A stretch of 64,000 nucleotides of DNA. Origin: Palsa-504 sp963789225. GTDB taxonomy: Bacteria; Actinomycetota; Actinomycetes; Streptosporangiales; Streptosporangiaceae. Of the stretch, positions 46,178-55,086 are shown one piece after another. The notes below the pieces were generated by a model that saw only the letters and a program-made list of their open reading frames with translations, ran no database searches and had not been told where the DNA came from. Numbering within the stretch: position 1 is the first letter of the stretch; each line of letters starts with the position of its first letter. The DNA lies in the NCBI GenBank assembly GCA_963789225.1, contig CAWBKD010000030.1, positions 186,001 through 250,000 on the forward strand, given 5' to 3'. The position numbers and the translations under genes are program-made.

Positions 46178-47361
46178 AGGTCCCGGAGCGGGTAAAGGCG
46201 GCGTCCCCGGCGCTGAAGTTCGTGCTCATGGTGGGGATCATGAGCTTTTTCGCTGACTTCACCTACGAAGGATCCCGCAGCATCGTCGGCCCGTACCTCG
46301 GGATGCTCGGCGCTGGGGCCTTCACCATCAGCGTCGTCAGCGGTGCCGGGGAATTCATCGGCTACAACATCCGCCTGTTCTCCGGGCGCGGCGCCGACAG
46401 TACAGGGCGGTACTGGCCGATCACGATCGGCGGCTACGTCCTGCAGATGTCGGTCGTTCCGCTCCTCGCCCTGGCCCGGAACTGGCAGGTGGCCGCTTTG
46501 CTGGTCATCGCGGAGCGGATCGGCAAGGGTATCCGCAACCCGTCTCGGGACGCGATGCTGTCCCACGCGGCGAAGGACATCGGGTACGGCCGGGCGTTCG
46601 GGATCCATGAGGCGCTGGACCAGTTCGGTGCCATGTTCGGCCCGCTGCTGGTAGCCCTGGTCCTGGCCCTGACCCGGCATGATTACAAGATCGCGTTCGC
46701 GTCGCTGGCGGTCCCGGCCGCCATCATGCTGTCGCTGCTGGCGGTCGCCCGGCTGCTCTACCCACGGCCCCAGGACCTGGCGGCCGGGCCCGCCCGGGTC
46801 AGCGCCGAAGGACTGCCCCGGGTCTACTGGGTCTATCTGGCGGGAGCCGCTCTGGCCGCCGCTGGCTTCGCCGACTTCCCGCTGATCTCGTACCACTTCT
46901 CACGCGCCGGAACGGTGGCTCCGGTACTCACGCCGGTGTTCTACGCGGTGGCGATGGCGGTGAGCGGCACCGGATCCCTCGTCCTGGGCCGGATCTTCGA
47001 TCGCGCGGGGATCGGCGTGCTCATCCCGCTGACCGTCGTAGCCGGCCTGTACGCACCGCTGGTGTTCCTCGGCGGGTTCTGGACCATCCTGGTGGGCGTG
47101 TCCCTGTGGGGCCTCGGAATGGGCGTGCAGGAGTCGCTCATCCCAGCGGCGGTGGCGCCCATGGTCTCCCCGGACCGCCGGGCCTCCGCTTACGGCCTGT
47201 TCACCGGGATCTACGGAACGGCCTGGGTGCTGGGCAGCATCGTGATCGGCGTCCTGATCAACGTGTCACTGGACGGGCTCGTGGCGTTCTGCATGGCCAG
47301 CGAACTGGCCGCGATACCGTTCATCCTGGCAGTCCGCAGCCGCCTGAGAGCCGGAGACTAG
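46171..47361 (+). CDS. MFS transporter behind a fluoride riboswitch
   Basis: The 396-residue product has twelve predicted membrane segments. Typical MFS pieces include FFADFTYEGSRSIVGPYLGM, ERIGKGIRNPSRDAMLSHAA, DQFGAMFGPLLVALVL and SLWGLGMGVQESLIPAAVAP. It resembles a group of actinobacterial MFS proteins of unknown substrate. Because no canonical fluoride exporter is in the window, it is the strongest candidate for a fluoride- or acid-linked transporter here. The next gene begins one nt after its stop. Confidence 0.85.
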   Translation: MVKVPERVKAASPALKFVLMVGIMSFFADFTYEGSRSIVGPYLGMLGAGAFTISVVSGAGEFIGYNIRLFSGRGADSTGRYWPITIGGYVLQMSVVPLLALARNWQVAALLVIAERIGKGIRNPSRDAMLSHAAKDIGYGRAFGIHEALDQFGAMFGPLLVALVLALTRHDYKIAFASLAVPAAIMLSLLAVARLLYPRPQDLAAGPARVSAEGLPRVYWVYLAGAALAAAGFADFPLISYHFSRAGTVAPVLTPVFYAVAMAVSGTGSLVLGRIFDRAGIGVLIPLTVVAGLYAPLVFLGGFWTILVGVSLWGLGMGVQESLIPAAVAPMVSPDRRASAYGLFTGIYGTAWVLGSIVIGVLINVSLDGLVAFCMASELAAIPFILAVRSRLRAGD

Positions 47362-47362
47362 C

Positions 47363-48598
47363 ATGCCGTCCGCCACCCCGATCCCGCGCGGTCCGACCGT
47401 GCTGACGCTGTATACCGCGGCGGACCTGCTGACCGGGCCGGGCTGCCCGGTGTGCCGCTACGCCGACGAGGTCGGCGACCGGTACTTGGCCTGGTTTGCT
47501 CTTGAGGCACACGCGGACGCCGTGACTATCACCAGGCTGTGCTCGTCGCTAGGTATGTGCGCCCGCCACGTGCGCGCGCTCATGAGCCAGCCCGGGGCCG
47601 CGAGCAGGCTCACCGCGGTCTACCGGTACGTCGTGGAGGCGGCCCGGGACCGGCTGAGCGGCCGCGAGGCTTCGATTGCCGTCTGTCCCGCGTGCGAGCG
47701 TGACGACGGCGCCGTCAGCCGGGCCCTGGATACCCTGTTGGAGGGCGTGGCCAGTGACCGGGTCCGGGAGCGCTACCGCGAGCTCGGCGGCCTATGCATC
47801 CCCCATCTCGGCGCGGCCTCGGTCCGGGGAGATCACCGGGTCGTCGCCTGGATGGCGCAGGCGACGACGGCGGCCGCCCAGTCGGCGAGTCCCGACTGGC
47901 TGGCGGGGACAGATCACGATGCGGAGGTGCGCGCCGTGCTGCGCCAGGCGGCTCCTGCCAGCGCTCGGCCCGGCTCTGGTGCGTGCCTGGCCTGCCTGTC
48001 GGCAGCCCGCTCGGAGAACACCCGCCTGACCCAGATTCTCCGCACCACAGACCGCGGTCAGCGGGACGGGCCACTGCTGCTGTGCGCTGGCCATCTGGGC
48101 GACCTTGTCGTTCTGGCTGGCCAGCGCGGCGCGGCGTCCGTGCTGGCCTGGCAGGCCGACTCCCTGGCCGCGGGCCTGACCCGGCGCGTGCCGACGCCGG
48201 GACGGAAGCTGGGCGGGCCGACCGGCTGGCTGCGATCTGGCCGTCGTCGCGCCGACCCGGACGGCTGTCCCGTATGCCTGGCCAGCCGCAATGCGGCGGA
48301 CCGGGCGGTCGATAATTTCCGCACGTCGCTGCGAGCCTCGCCTGCGGCTCCGCGCCGCTGGGCACCGCTGTGCGTGTGGCATCTGCTGGGCCTGCGAGCG
48401 GCCGATCCGTGGGCCGGGCACGTGACAGCACGTGGCGCGGTGGCGCAGGCAGACATGCTGGTCGCTGAGCTGAACGAAGCATTCAGCAAGAACACCGGGG
48501 CCCGCCGCCACGAAGCCAGGGGCCCGGAAATGACGGCATGGCGGCGTGCCGCCGCATTCCTTGACGGCAGCGTGTTTTGCGGATGCCCGCCGCAATGA
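47363..48598 (+). CDS. CxxC/CxxH multi-motif protein of unknown function
   Basis: The 411-residue product repeats a pattern of CxxC followed by CxxH: GCPVCRYADE, GMCARHV, VCPACERD, GLCIPHL, ACLACLSA, LLCAGHL, GCPVCLAS and PLCVWHL. Four or more probable metal-binding knuckles are thus spread along the protein between helical stretches. It is unlike ordinary zinc fingers and resembles actinobacterial DUF6062-like proteins. It is the second gene of the MFS operon. A similar domain forms the C-terminus of the dynamin-like GTPase at 52588. Confidence 0.7.
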   Translation: MPSATPIPRGPTVLTLYTAADLLTGPGCPVCRYADEVGDRYLAWFALEAHADAVTITRLCSSLGMCARHVRALMSQPGAASRLTAVYRYVVEAARDRLSGREASIAVCPACERDDGAVSRALDTLLEGVASDRVRERYRELGGLCIPHLGAASVRGDHRVVAWMAQATTAAAQSASPDWLAGTDHDAEVRAVLRQAAPASARPGSGACLACLSAARSENTRLTQILRTTDRGQRDGPLLLCAGHLGDLVVLAGQRGAASVLAWQADSLAAGLTRRVPTPGRKLGGPTGWLRSGRRRADPDGCPVCLASRNAADRAVDNFRTSLRASPAAPRRWAPLCVWHLLGLRAADPWAGHVTARGAVAQADMLVAELNEAFSKNTGARRHEARGPEMTAWRRAAAFLDGSVFCGCPPQ

Positions 48599-48741
48599 TG
48601 CGTGACGACGGCGCGGACGACACGCTGTCGGGACCCGGGAAGATCGTTGCGGCATGACATTGAAGCGGAGCACCGGACAGGGCCTGCTCCATTACTGTCC
48701 CGCCGACCGGATGCGCCCACCGGGCCGGTAGAATCAGGACA

Positions 48742-48791
48742 ACGGCGATGGAGCTCGCCGGAGTCGCCCTAGTGGCTGATGGCTCCTGTTG
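48742..48791 (+). promoter_or_regulatory. Fluoride riboswitch 6 (MutS-like pair 2)
   Basis: P1/loop is GGCGATGGAGCTCGCC (48744-48759), the inner stem is GCC/GGC, and the core is GGCTGATGGCTCCTGTTG. The five pseudoknot pairs are perfect (GGAGC with GCTCC), A6-U38 is A-U and A40/U48 are present. TAGAAT at 48729-48734 is a good -10 and would put transcription start just before P1. CTCC of the core can pair with GGAG in the Shine-Dalgarno at 48813-48818. Confidence 0.95.
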
Positions 48792-48825
48792 ACACCCCCA
48801 GCGAAGGGGCACGGGAGGACACGCC

Positions 48826-50484
48826 ATGACGCTGACCGGAGACTCGCCACAGGGCCGCGATCGGGCAACCAGGCTTGGTGACCGGGAGGGCAGTGGGGCT
48901 GATCGGCAATCGCAGCCAGGATCCACGCCGTCAGGAGGTCGTGGCCAGTTTCCCAGCTTGCTGTTCGACGGAGCGGCGCCGACTGGGGGAACCGCCAAGC
49001 AGGATGCGGATCGCTCCTTCGCGGAGGACCTGAACCTGGACCAGATCGTGGCGGCCATCGCCGGGGATCGCGAAGAGCGAGACCACATCACGAGAGTCCT
49101 GTTCGGTTCCCTGCGCGATGTCGACGCCGTGCGCTATCGCCAGGAGGTTTTCCGGGATCTGGAAGACCCTGTCCTGGCCGCTGAACTCCAGCGCTTCACC
49201 AATCTCATGAGCGAGGTACGCGTCCACCTGCGGCAGTTGCCGAAGATGCCGTACCGCTACCAGCGGGAGGGCTGGCTGCTGGATGCGGCGGCCATCTACT
49301 GCGACGCGGTTCAGTCGCTGGCCGACCAGCTTGTCTCGGCGCAGATCAGCTCCCGTGCCCTGCTGGCCTTCCGTGACTACCTCGCTTCGTACGTGGCTTC
49401 GGCCGGATTCGCCGCCCTGGTGAGCGACACCAGGGACCGGAAGGATGCCCTTGGGCGGATCAGCTACTGCACCCGCATCCGGGGCGGCCGGGTGGACGTG
49501 ACCCGCTACCAGGAGGAAGCCGACTACAGCACCGTGGTGCTGGCGACATTCGACCGGTTCAAGCAGGGCGCAGTCAAGGATTACCTGATCCGCTACCGGA
49601 CCCAGCCGGGAATGAACCACATCGCCGCGCAGATCCTCGATCTGGTGGCCCGCCTCTTCCCCGAGGAGTTCACTGCCCTGGACGAGTACTGCCGCCAGCA
49701 CGACGGGTTCCTCGATGAGGGGATCCGGCGCGCCGACCAAGAGCTGCAGTTCTATCTCGCCTACCTGGACCACATCAGGCCGCTGCGCGCCGCCGGGCTG
49801 CGCTTCTGCTATCCAGAAGTCTCCGCCGTCACCAAGGACGTCCGCGCCGCCGACACCTTCGACCTAGCCTTGGCGCACAAGCTCGTCGCCGAGCGCAAGG
49901 AGGTGGTGACCAACGACTTCTTCCTGGAGGGACGCGAGCGCATCTTCGTCGTGACCGGCCCCAACCAGGGCGGGAAGACCACCTTTGCCCGGAATTTCGG
50001 CCAGCTCCACCAGCTGGCCAGCACCGGCTGCCCGGTCCCGGGCAGCTCCGCTCGCCTCTTCCTGTTCGACCGTCTCTTCGCCCATTTCGCACGAGAGGAA
50101 GATCTCGCCAAGCAGACCGGGAAACTGGAGGACGACCTGGTGCGGATCGGGAAGATCCTGCGGGCGGCCACCCCGCGCAGCATCGTGATAATGAATGAGA
50201 CCTTCGCCTCCACCACCCTGCACGATGCCCGCTTCTTGGGAACGAAACTGCTGACCAAGGTCATGCGGCTGGACGCCTTGGGCGTCTACGTCACGTTCGT
50301 AGACGAGCTGGCCTCGCTGGGGGATCAAGTCGTCAGCATGATGAGCACTATCGTCCCGGATAATCCGGCCGAGCGCACCTTCAAGGTGGTCAGGAAGCCA
50401 GCCGACGGCCTGGCCTACGCGCTGGCCCTCGCCGAGAAACACGACGTCACCTACGACCGGCTGCGGGAGCGGCTCGCGCTATGA
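48826..50484 (+). CDS. MutS-family ATPase, subunit A (paralogue pair 2)
   Basis: The 552-residue product is a close relative of the gene at 40368-41942 with Walker A VVTGPNQGGKTTFARNFG, signature KLEDDLVRIGKIL and Walker B-like SIVIMNETFASTTLHDARF, again NE. It has an N-terminal extension (MTLTGDSPQGRDRATRLG) and the core/clamp region but no mismatch-recognition domain. ATG 48826 has GGGAGG 8-13 nt upstream. It overlaps subunit B by ATGA. Confidence 0.87.
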   Translation: MTLTGDSPQGRDRATRLGDREGSGADRQSQPGSTPSGGRGQFPSLLFDGAAPTGGTAKQDADRSFAEDLNLDQIVAAIAGDREERDHITRVLFGSLRDVDAVRYRQEVFRDLEDPVLAAELQRFTNLMSEVRVHLRQLPKMPYRYQREGWLLDAAAIYCDAVQSLADQLVSAQISSRALLAFRDYLASYVASAGFAALVSDTRDRKDALGRISYCTRIRGGRVDVTRYQEEADYSTVVLATFDRFKQGAVKDYLIRYRTQPGMNHIAAQILDLVARLFPEEFTALDEYCRQHDGFLDEGIRRADQELQFYLAYLDHIRPLRAAGLRFCYPEVSAVTKDVRAADTFDLALAHKLVAERKEVVTNDFFLEGRERIFVVTGPNQGGKTTFARNFGQLHQLASTGCPVPGSSARLFLFDRLFAHFAREEDLAKQTGKLEDDLVRIGKILRAATPRSIVIMNETFASTTLHDARFLGTKLLTKVMRLDALGVYVTFVDELASLGDQVVSMMSTIVPDNPAERTFKVVRKPADGLAYALALAEKHDVTYDRLRERLAL

Positions 50485-52103
50485 AGGTCTACCTCTTGTA
50501 CCGCGACCGGGACTTCGACTCCGAAGCTGACCTGCCTGTCGGCCATCATGACCTGGTCCAGGACCTGGAGCTGACCACGCTGCTACAGGCGATGGCCGCT
50601 GGTGACAAATTCCTTTTCCAAGTATCGACGAAAGTGCTACTCACCTGCCTGCAGGACGCGGACGCCATCCGCTACCGGCAGCAGGTGCTGGCCGACTGCC
50701 TGGCCCAGCCCGAGGTCATCCGGGACATCTATGCTGTAGCGGTCGGCGCCGTGCAGGACAAACGACACCTGTGGGGCTATGGCGGCAACTACCAGGGCGC
50801 GTCGTCCAACCTGTCGGGCGCGGTCGCTTACCTGGAAACCTACGTGGCCCGGCTGCGGCAACTGCGGCGGATCGCCGACGACCATTCAGGGAAGTTCCAC
50901 TCCGATGGGTTGCGGACGCTGTTCGCCACGCTGCAGCGCGAGCTGGACGACGAGTACTTCGAGGAGATCGGCGATCGCCTCAAACAGCTGCGGTTCCGCG
51001 CTGGCGTACTGATTAGCGCCCAGCTCGACCGCGACAACAGCGGGACCGGCCTCGTGCTCCGCGCCCCCGGTGACACCCGGCGGCGGTGGACGGAGCGGCT
51101 GGGTATCGGGCCTCGTACCACCTACTCCTTCACCATCCCGCCCCGCGACGAGGCCGGCGGCCAGATCCTGGAGGACCTGACCAGCCGGGGTATCAACCTC
51201 GTCGCCAACGCGGCCGCCCAGTCCGCCGACCACATCGGCAGCTACTTCACCGTGCTGCGCGCCGAGCTGGGCTTCTACGTCAGCTGCCTCAACCTCGCCG
51301 ACCGGCTGGCGGCCAAAGGGGTACCGACCACCGTCCCCGATCCGACGCAGCCGTCATCGCCAACGTTTTCGTGTACCGACCTGCGCGACACCTGCCTGGA
51401 ACTGCAGTCTCAGAGCCCGGTCGTTGGTAACGACATACAGGGCGACGGGAAGTCGCTGGTCATCATCACCGGCGCTAACTCGGGGGGGAAATCCACCTTC
51501 CTGCGCAGTGTTGGCGTGGCGCAGCTGATGATGCAGTGCGGGCTGTTCGTCACGGCGGAGGCCTACCGGGCGGACATGGCCACCGGGATCTTCACCCATT
51601 TCATCCGGGAGGAGGATGCCAGCATGACCAGCGGGCGGCTGGACGACGAGCTCAGGCGCATGAGCGCCATCGCCGACCACATCAGGCCGCACTGCCTCAT
51701 GCTGTTCAACGAATCCTTCGCCGGAACCAACGAGCGCGAGGGATCGGAGATCGGCTACCAGGTCGTTCTCGCTCTGCTTGACGCGGGCATCAAGGTGTTC
51801 TTCGTCACCCACCGGTTCGAGTTCGCCGACCGCATCCACCGCCAGCACTCGCGCTCTGCGCTCTTCCTCAGGGCCGAGCGGCAGCCCGACGGGCAACGGA
51901 ACTACAAGCTCGCGGTCAAAGACCCGCTGCCGACCAGTTTCGGGGAAGACCTCTACTACCGCTTGGGTGCCTGGCTGGATGAGGACGAAGCCTTCGCCCC
52001 GGCAGCAGCAACCCCGAACGGCGAACCAGACCTGGACAGCCAGGTCCGGCAAGCCGGTGGTGAGGTCGCTGCCCCACCACCGGGATCGTCGCGCGCGGGA
52101 TGA
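50481..52103 (+). CDS. MutS-family ATPase, subunit B (paralogue pair 2)
   Basis: The 540-residue product is paralogous to the gene at 38851-40371. It has Walker A ITGANSGGKSTFLRSVG, signature LDDELRRMSAIADHI and Walker B-like LMLFNESFAGTNEREGSE, with NE in place of DE. The C-terminus is extended (DEDEAFAPAAATPNGEPDL). Start and stop overlap with subunit A in the same way as in pair 1, so the gene order and coupling are conserved between the duplicates. No pyrophosphatase follows this copy. Confidence 0.87.
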   Translation: MKVYLLYRDRDFDSEADLPVGHHDLVQDLELTTLLQAMAAGDKFLFQVSTKVLLTCLQDADAIRYRQQVLADCLAQPEVIRDIYAVAVGAVQDKRHLWGYGGNYQGASSNLSGAVAYLETYVARLRQLRRIADDHSGKFHSDGLRTLFATLQRELDDEYFEEIGDRLKQLRFRAGVLISAQLDRDNSGTGLVLRAPGDTRRRWTERLGIGPRTTYSFTIPPRDEAGGQILEDLTSRGINLVANAAAQSADHIGSYFTVLRAELGFYVSCLNLADRLAAKGVPTTVPDPTQPSSPTFSCTDLRDTCLELQSQSPVVGNDIQGDGKSLVIITGANSGGKSTFLRSVGVAQLMMQCGLFVTAEAYRADMATGIFTHFIREEDASMTSGRLDDELRRMSAIADHIRPHCLMLFNESFAGTNEREGSEIGYQVVLALLDAGIKVFFVTHRFEFADRIHRQHSRSALFLRAERQPDGQRNYKLAVKDPLPTSFGEDLYYRLGAWLDEDEAFAPAAATPNGEPDLDSQVRQAGGEVAAPPPGSSRAG

Positions 52104-52198
52104 GCTGTCCACTCCCTGCTCGGCGAGAGGAAGCGTGCAGGTTTCCTGCCGCTGGCCGGGATGACGTGGAGACGGCGGAAGGGCCCGCCATCGATTGC

Positions 52199-52471
52199 TC
52201 AGCCGGGGCCGATATGCCGCAGCTCGGGGGACAGCAGAACCGCGATCCTGCTACACGGCCACGCGGAGCGCCGCCACTCGGTCTGCTCCTCGGTTTCCTC
52301 CATGACCGCGTAGTAATCGGCCGGCCCGTCCCAGCGCGGGCACTGGTCATGCAACGGGCACGGGCTGCGCGGCGGCTTCCCCGTCGCCTCGCAGGCAGGG
52401 CGCCGACCGGACCGGAACGCTGTCAATGCCCGCCACAGCAACAGGACCTCTTCCTCGCTCACCTTGGCCAT
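52199..52471 (-). CDS. Small cysteine-containing protein behind riboswitch 7
   Basis: The 90-residue product (MAKVSEEEVLLLWRALTAFR) has a central cluster of cysteines and His (ACEATGKPPRSPCPLHDQCP), followed by DGPADYYAVMEETEEQTEWR. The Cys-His arrangement could bind a metal. ATG 52471 follows GGGAGG, which is within the region controlled by the riboswitch. No family is recognised. It is divergent from the dynamin-like GTPase. Confidence 0.65.
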   Translation of the reverse strand: MAKVSEEEVLLLWRALTAFRSGRRPACEATGKPPRSPCPLHDQCPRWDGPADYYAVMEETEEQTEWRRSAWPCSRIAVLLSPELRHIGPG

Positions 52472-52494
52472 AGGGGGCCCTCCCAAGCGGTCCA

Positions 52495-52547
52495 GGCAGG
52501 GACCGTTGGCGGCATCTCCGCGGCATCAGGCGGGCCCCTCCGCCTCG
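52495..52547 (-). promoter_or_regulatory. Fluoride riboswitch 7
   Basis: On the minus strand P1/loop is GGCGGAGGGGCCCGCC (52529-52544), and the core is GCCAACGGTCCCTGCC. The 6-38 pair is G-C, loop GGGGC pairs with GTCCC with one G-U, and A40 and U48 are kept. GGTCC of the core can pair with GGGCC just after the Shine-Dalgarno GGGAGGGCC of the gene at 52471. Confidence 0.87.
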
Positions 52548-52587
52548 GGCCACCCTACAGCGCCAGTCTGCAGCAAAAGGCGGAGAG

Positions 52588-55005
52588 ATGAACGGACTGA
52601 CAACCTACCGGGATGGCCGTCTCAAACTCGGCGACATGATCCGGGCCGCGCTGCACGTCGCGCGGGCGTCCGGGGATCAGCAGGCCGAGAAGCGGGCGAG
52701 AGAACTGCTGGCGCGGCTAGCCACCGACAGGCTCCAACTCGCCGTAGTGGGCCAGTTCAGCCGGGGCAAGACCACCCTGATGAACGCGGTTCTCGGCGGC
52801 GCCTACCTGCCCATGGGCACTCTGCCGATGACCTCGGTGATCACGACAGTCCGCTACGGCAGCCGACCACGCGCGATCGTGCACCGCCGGGCGTCGCCCC
52901 TGCCCATCGAGGTGCCCCTGGCCGAGGTGGCCGGTTACGTCGCGCTGGCGAGCACTCGGCGCGCCGAGCTGCAGGTGATGTCGGTCCAGGTCGAGATTCC
53001 GGCGGAGATCTTGCGGCTGGGATTCGAGTTCGCGGATACCCCCGGGGTCGGGTCGTCCATCGAGATCAACACCGCGACCACCAGGCAGTTCCTGTCCCAG
53101 GCCGACGCGGTGATCTTCGTGACCGGCTTCGACTCGGCGCTGACCGAGGCCGAGGCCGGTTTCCTCGCCGAAGCGAACCGGCACGCCGGCAAACTGTTCC
53201 TGGTGATCAACAAGCGTGACTTGGTTTCTGACGGTGACGCCGTCGGCGTGCTGGAGTTCGTACGGCGCCGCCTTCGCGAGGACTTGGGGATGAGCGAGCC
53301 TCGCTTGTTCGCTCTGTCGGCGCTGGAGGCACTGCAGGCCGTAGTCCAGGATGACCGCGGTCGATTGTCGGGAAGTGGCCTGCCGCAGCTTCGCGCCGAG
53401 CTGGAGGAATTCCTGACCACGGGCAAGGCCGAAGTGTTCTTGCGCAACATCGCGGGGCGGGCCGCCCGGCTGGTCTCCGACCAGCGGCGTGACCTGTTGC
53501 TTGGCCGACTCCGCCTCGATGGAGGGCCCGACCCTTCCGGGGTGCTTGCCGCCTTCGAAGCACGCATGGCCGACTTGAGCCAGCGGCGGAGTACCGTCGC
53601 CGAGAAGCTCACCAGCCGGATCGATGCCGATTTGCCTGGCCTGCTCTCCGGGCAGAGCGTTGCCTGGCAAGCGAGCCTGCTGGACCTGCTCGCGCCGCAC
53701 GCCGACGATGCGCTGGATGCCATCGGTGACGGTACCGTTCGTGACCTCCTGGAAAACGCCCGGGGCCGGATGGAGGAGACCGGACGCAACCTCGTCGGCG
53801 CCTGGCTGGACCGGCGGGTGGGCGAGGTACACGAATTTCTCACCGGCATGGCGGCCGGCGAAATCGGCGAGTTGCTGGAGCTATCGCGCTCACCCGGCCT
53901 GGTTGGCGCGGAGATCGCGGGCCTGGCCACGGAGGAGGACCGTCGCGGGCTTGCGGGCTGGTCGGCAGCGGACGTTCCCGCTCTTGCGGTAGGGGTGCCG
54001 GAGTGGACAGTCCCGGCGCAGACGCCGAGACGATCCCGCCGCAAGGCCGCCGTCGGCGATGTAGAGGTCAGACGCTGCCTGGAGGACGCGCTCGCGTCCG
54101 CGATCCGAGCATTCGACGAACGTGCGCGTGCCGCGTTCCAGGTGGCGGCGCGGGACTGGGCCCTGAGGCTCGGCGATCAGGCTGACCGGCAGATGCGCGA
54201 AGCCGCCGATCGTTTCCGCCGCTTCCTGCAGACCGTGCCGCACGAAGAGGACCTGGCGGCCCTTGACGGCCTTGCGGCCGAACTCGCCGATTTCCAGGAG
54301 GCCCTGGGTGCTGCGGGACCGCCTGACCGGGACGACACGGACACGGAGCTGACACCGGCCGCCAGCCCGTCAGCCGGAGGCTGCCTGGTCTGCGAGCAGA
54401 TGGAGGCGACGCTCACCGCATATCTTCGCCGCAGCCAGTTCCGGCTCGCCACCCGCGAGGATGACCAGCAGCGGCATGCGCTGGTCGGCGGATTCTGCCC
54501 GCTGCACACCTGGCAGTACGCCGCCATGGCGTCCCCGCTCGGCATCTCCGCCGGGTACCCGAAGCTGGCCGCTGCCGTGGCCGACGCGCTGGAATCCATC
54601 AGCAAGCAAGGCGGCACTGCCACGGACCTGGCTGGCCGCGTGGCCGCCGTGGCCCCGCACTCTGGCACATGCCCGCTGTGCGCGGCACTGGCCGAACGCG
54701 AGCGCAAGGCGGTCGGTGAGGCCGCCGGACAGGCACCAGCCGAGCCCACTGCGGCGCTATGCCTGCGGCACCTGGCACTGGCGCTTGCCGCAGGCCCCCC
54801 GCCGGATACCGGGCCGGCAATGGCCCGCGCGCTGGCTGACGCGCTCCGCCGCGATGGCGACGATATGCGTGCCTACGCGCTCAAGCGCGAAGCGCTGCAT
54901 AGCGTGCTGGTCACCGAGGAGGAATCCCGCGCCCACCTCGGCGCCCTGCGCCGCCTCGCCGGCTTGCCCTCGCTCACCCAGACCTGGGCCGACACCGGGG
55001 TCTGA
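52588..55005 (+). CDS. Dynamin-like GTPase with C-terminal CxxC/CxxH domain
   Basis: The 805-residue product has a dynamin-type GTPase at residues about 45-220: G1 VGQFSRGKTTLMNAV, switch Thr in MTSVITTVRYG, G3 FADTPGVGSS and G4 VINKRDL. A long helical stalk follows. The last 220 residues carry GGCLVCEQ, GFCPLHTW, GTCPLCAA and ALCLRHLA, the same CxxC/CxxH alternation as the protein at 47363. Dynamin-like proteins remodel or repair membranes. ATG 52588 has GGCGGAGAG upstream. No riboswitch is seen on this strand. Confidence 0.82.
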   Translation: MNGLTTYRDGRLKLGDMIRAALHVARASGDQQAEKRARELLARLATDRLQLAVVGQFSRGKTTLMNAVLGGAYLPMGTLPMTSVITTVRYGSRPRAIVHRRASPLPIEVPLAEVAGYVALASTRRAELQVMSVQVEIPAEILRLGFEFADTPGVGSSIEINTATTRQFLSQADAVIFVTGFDSALTEAEAGFLAEANRHAGKLFLVINKRDLVSDGDAVGVLEFVRRRLREDLGMSEPRLFALSALEALQAVVQDDRGRLSGSGLPQLRAELEEFLTTGKAEVFLRNIAGRAARLVSDQRRDLLLGRLRLDGGPDPSGVLAAFEARMADLSQRRSTVAEKLTSRIDADLPGLLSGQSVAWQASLLDLLAPHADDALDAIGDGTVRDLLENARGRMEETGRNLVGAWLDRRVGEVHEFLTGMAAGEIGELLELSRSPGLVGAEIAGLATEEDRRGLAGWSAADVPALAVGVPEWTVPAQTPRRSRRKAAVGDVEVRRCLEDALASAIRAFDERARAAFQVAARDWALRLGDQADRQMREAADRFRRFLQTVPHEEDLAALDGLAAELADFQEALGAAGPPDRDDTDTELTPAASPSAGGCLVCEQMEATLTAYLRRSQFRLATREDDQQRHALVGGFCPLHTWQYAAMASPLGISAGYPKLAAAVADALESISKQGGTATDLAGRVAAVAPHSGTCPLCAALAERERKAVGEAAGQAPAEPTAALCLRHLALALAAGPPPDTGPAMARALADALRRDGDDMRAYALKREALHSVLVTEEESRAHLGALRRLAGLPSLTQTWADTGV

Positions 55006-55086
55006 CGGTCATAGGCCGCGGGATTACCGACGAGATGACGCTGTGCTCACCGGCCACCTCCCGGACACGCTTCTCGGGCTGGCAGG

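Noticed and set aside
52174..52215. GGCGGAAGGGCCCGCC followed by GCCGATATGCCGCAG looked like an eleventh fluoride aptamer on the plus strand.
   Set aside because: The hairpin fits P1, but the core lacks GG at 42-43 and U at 48, and the pseudoknot pairs only two or three bases. It may be a decayed copy or a terminator.
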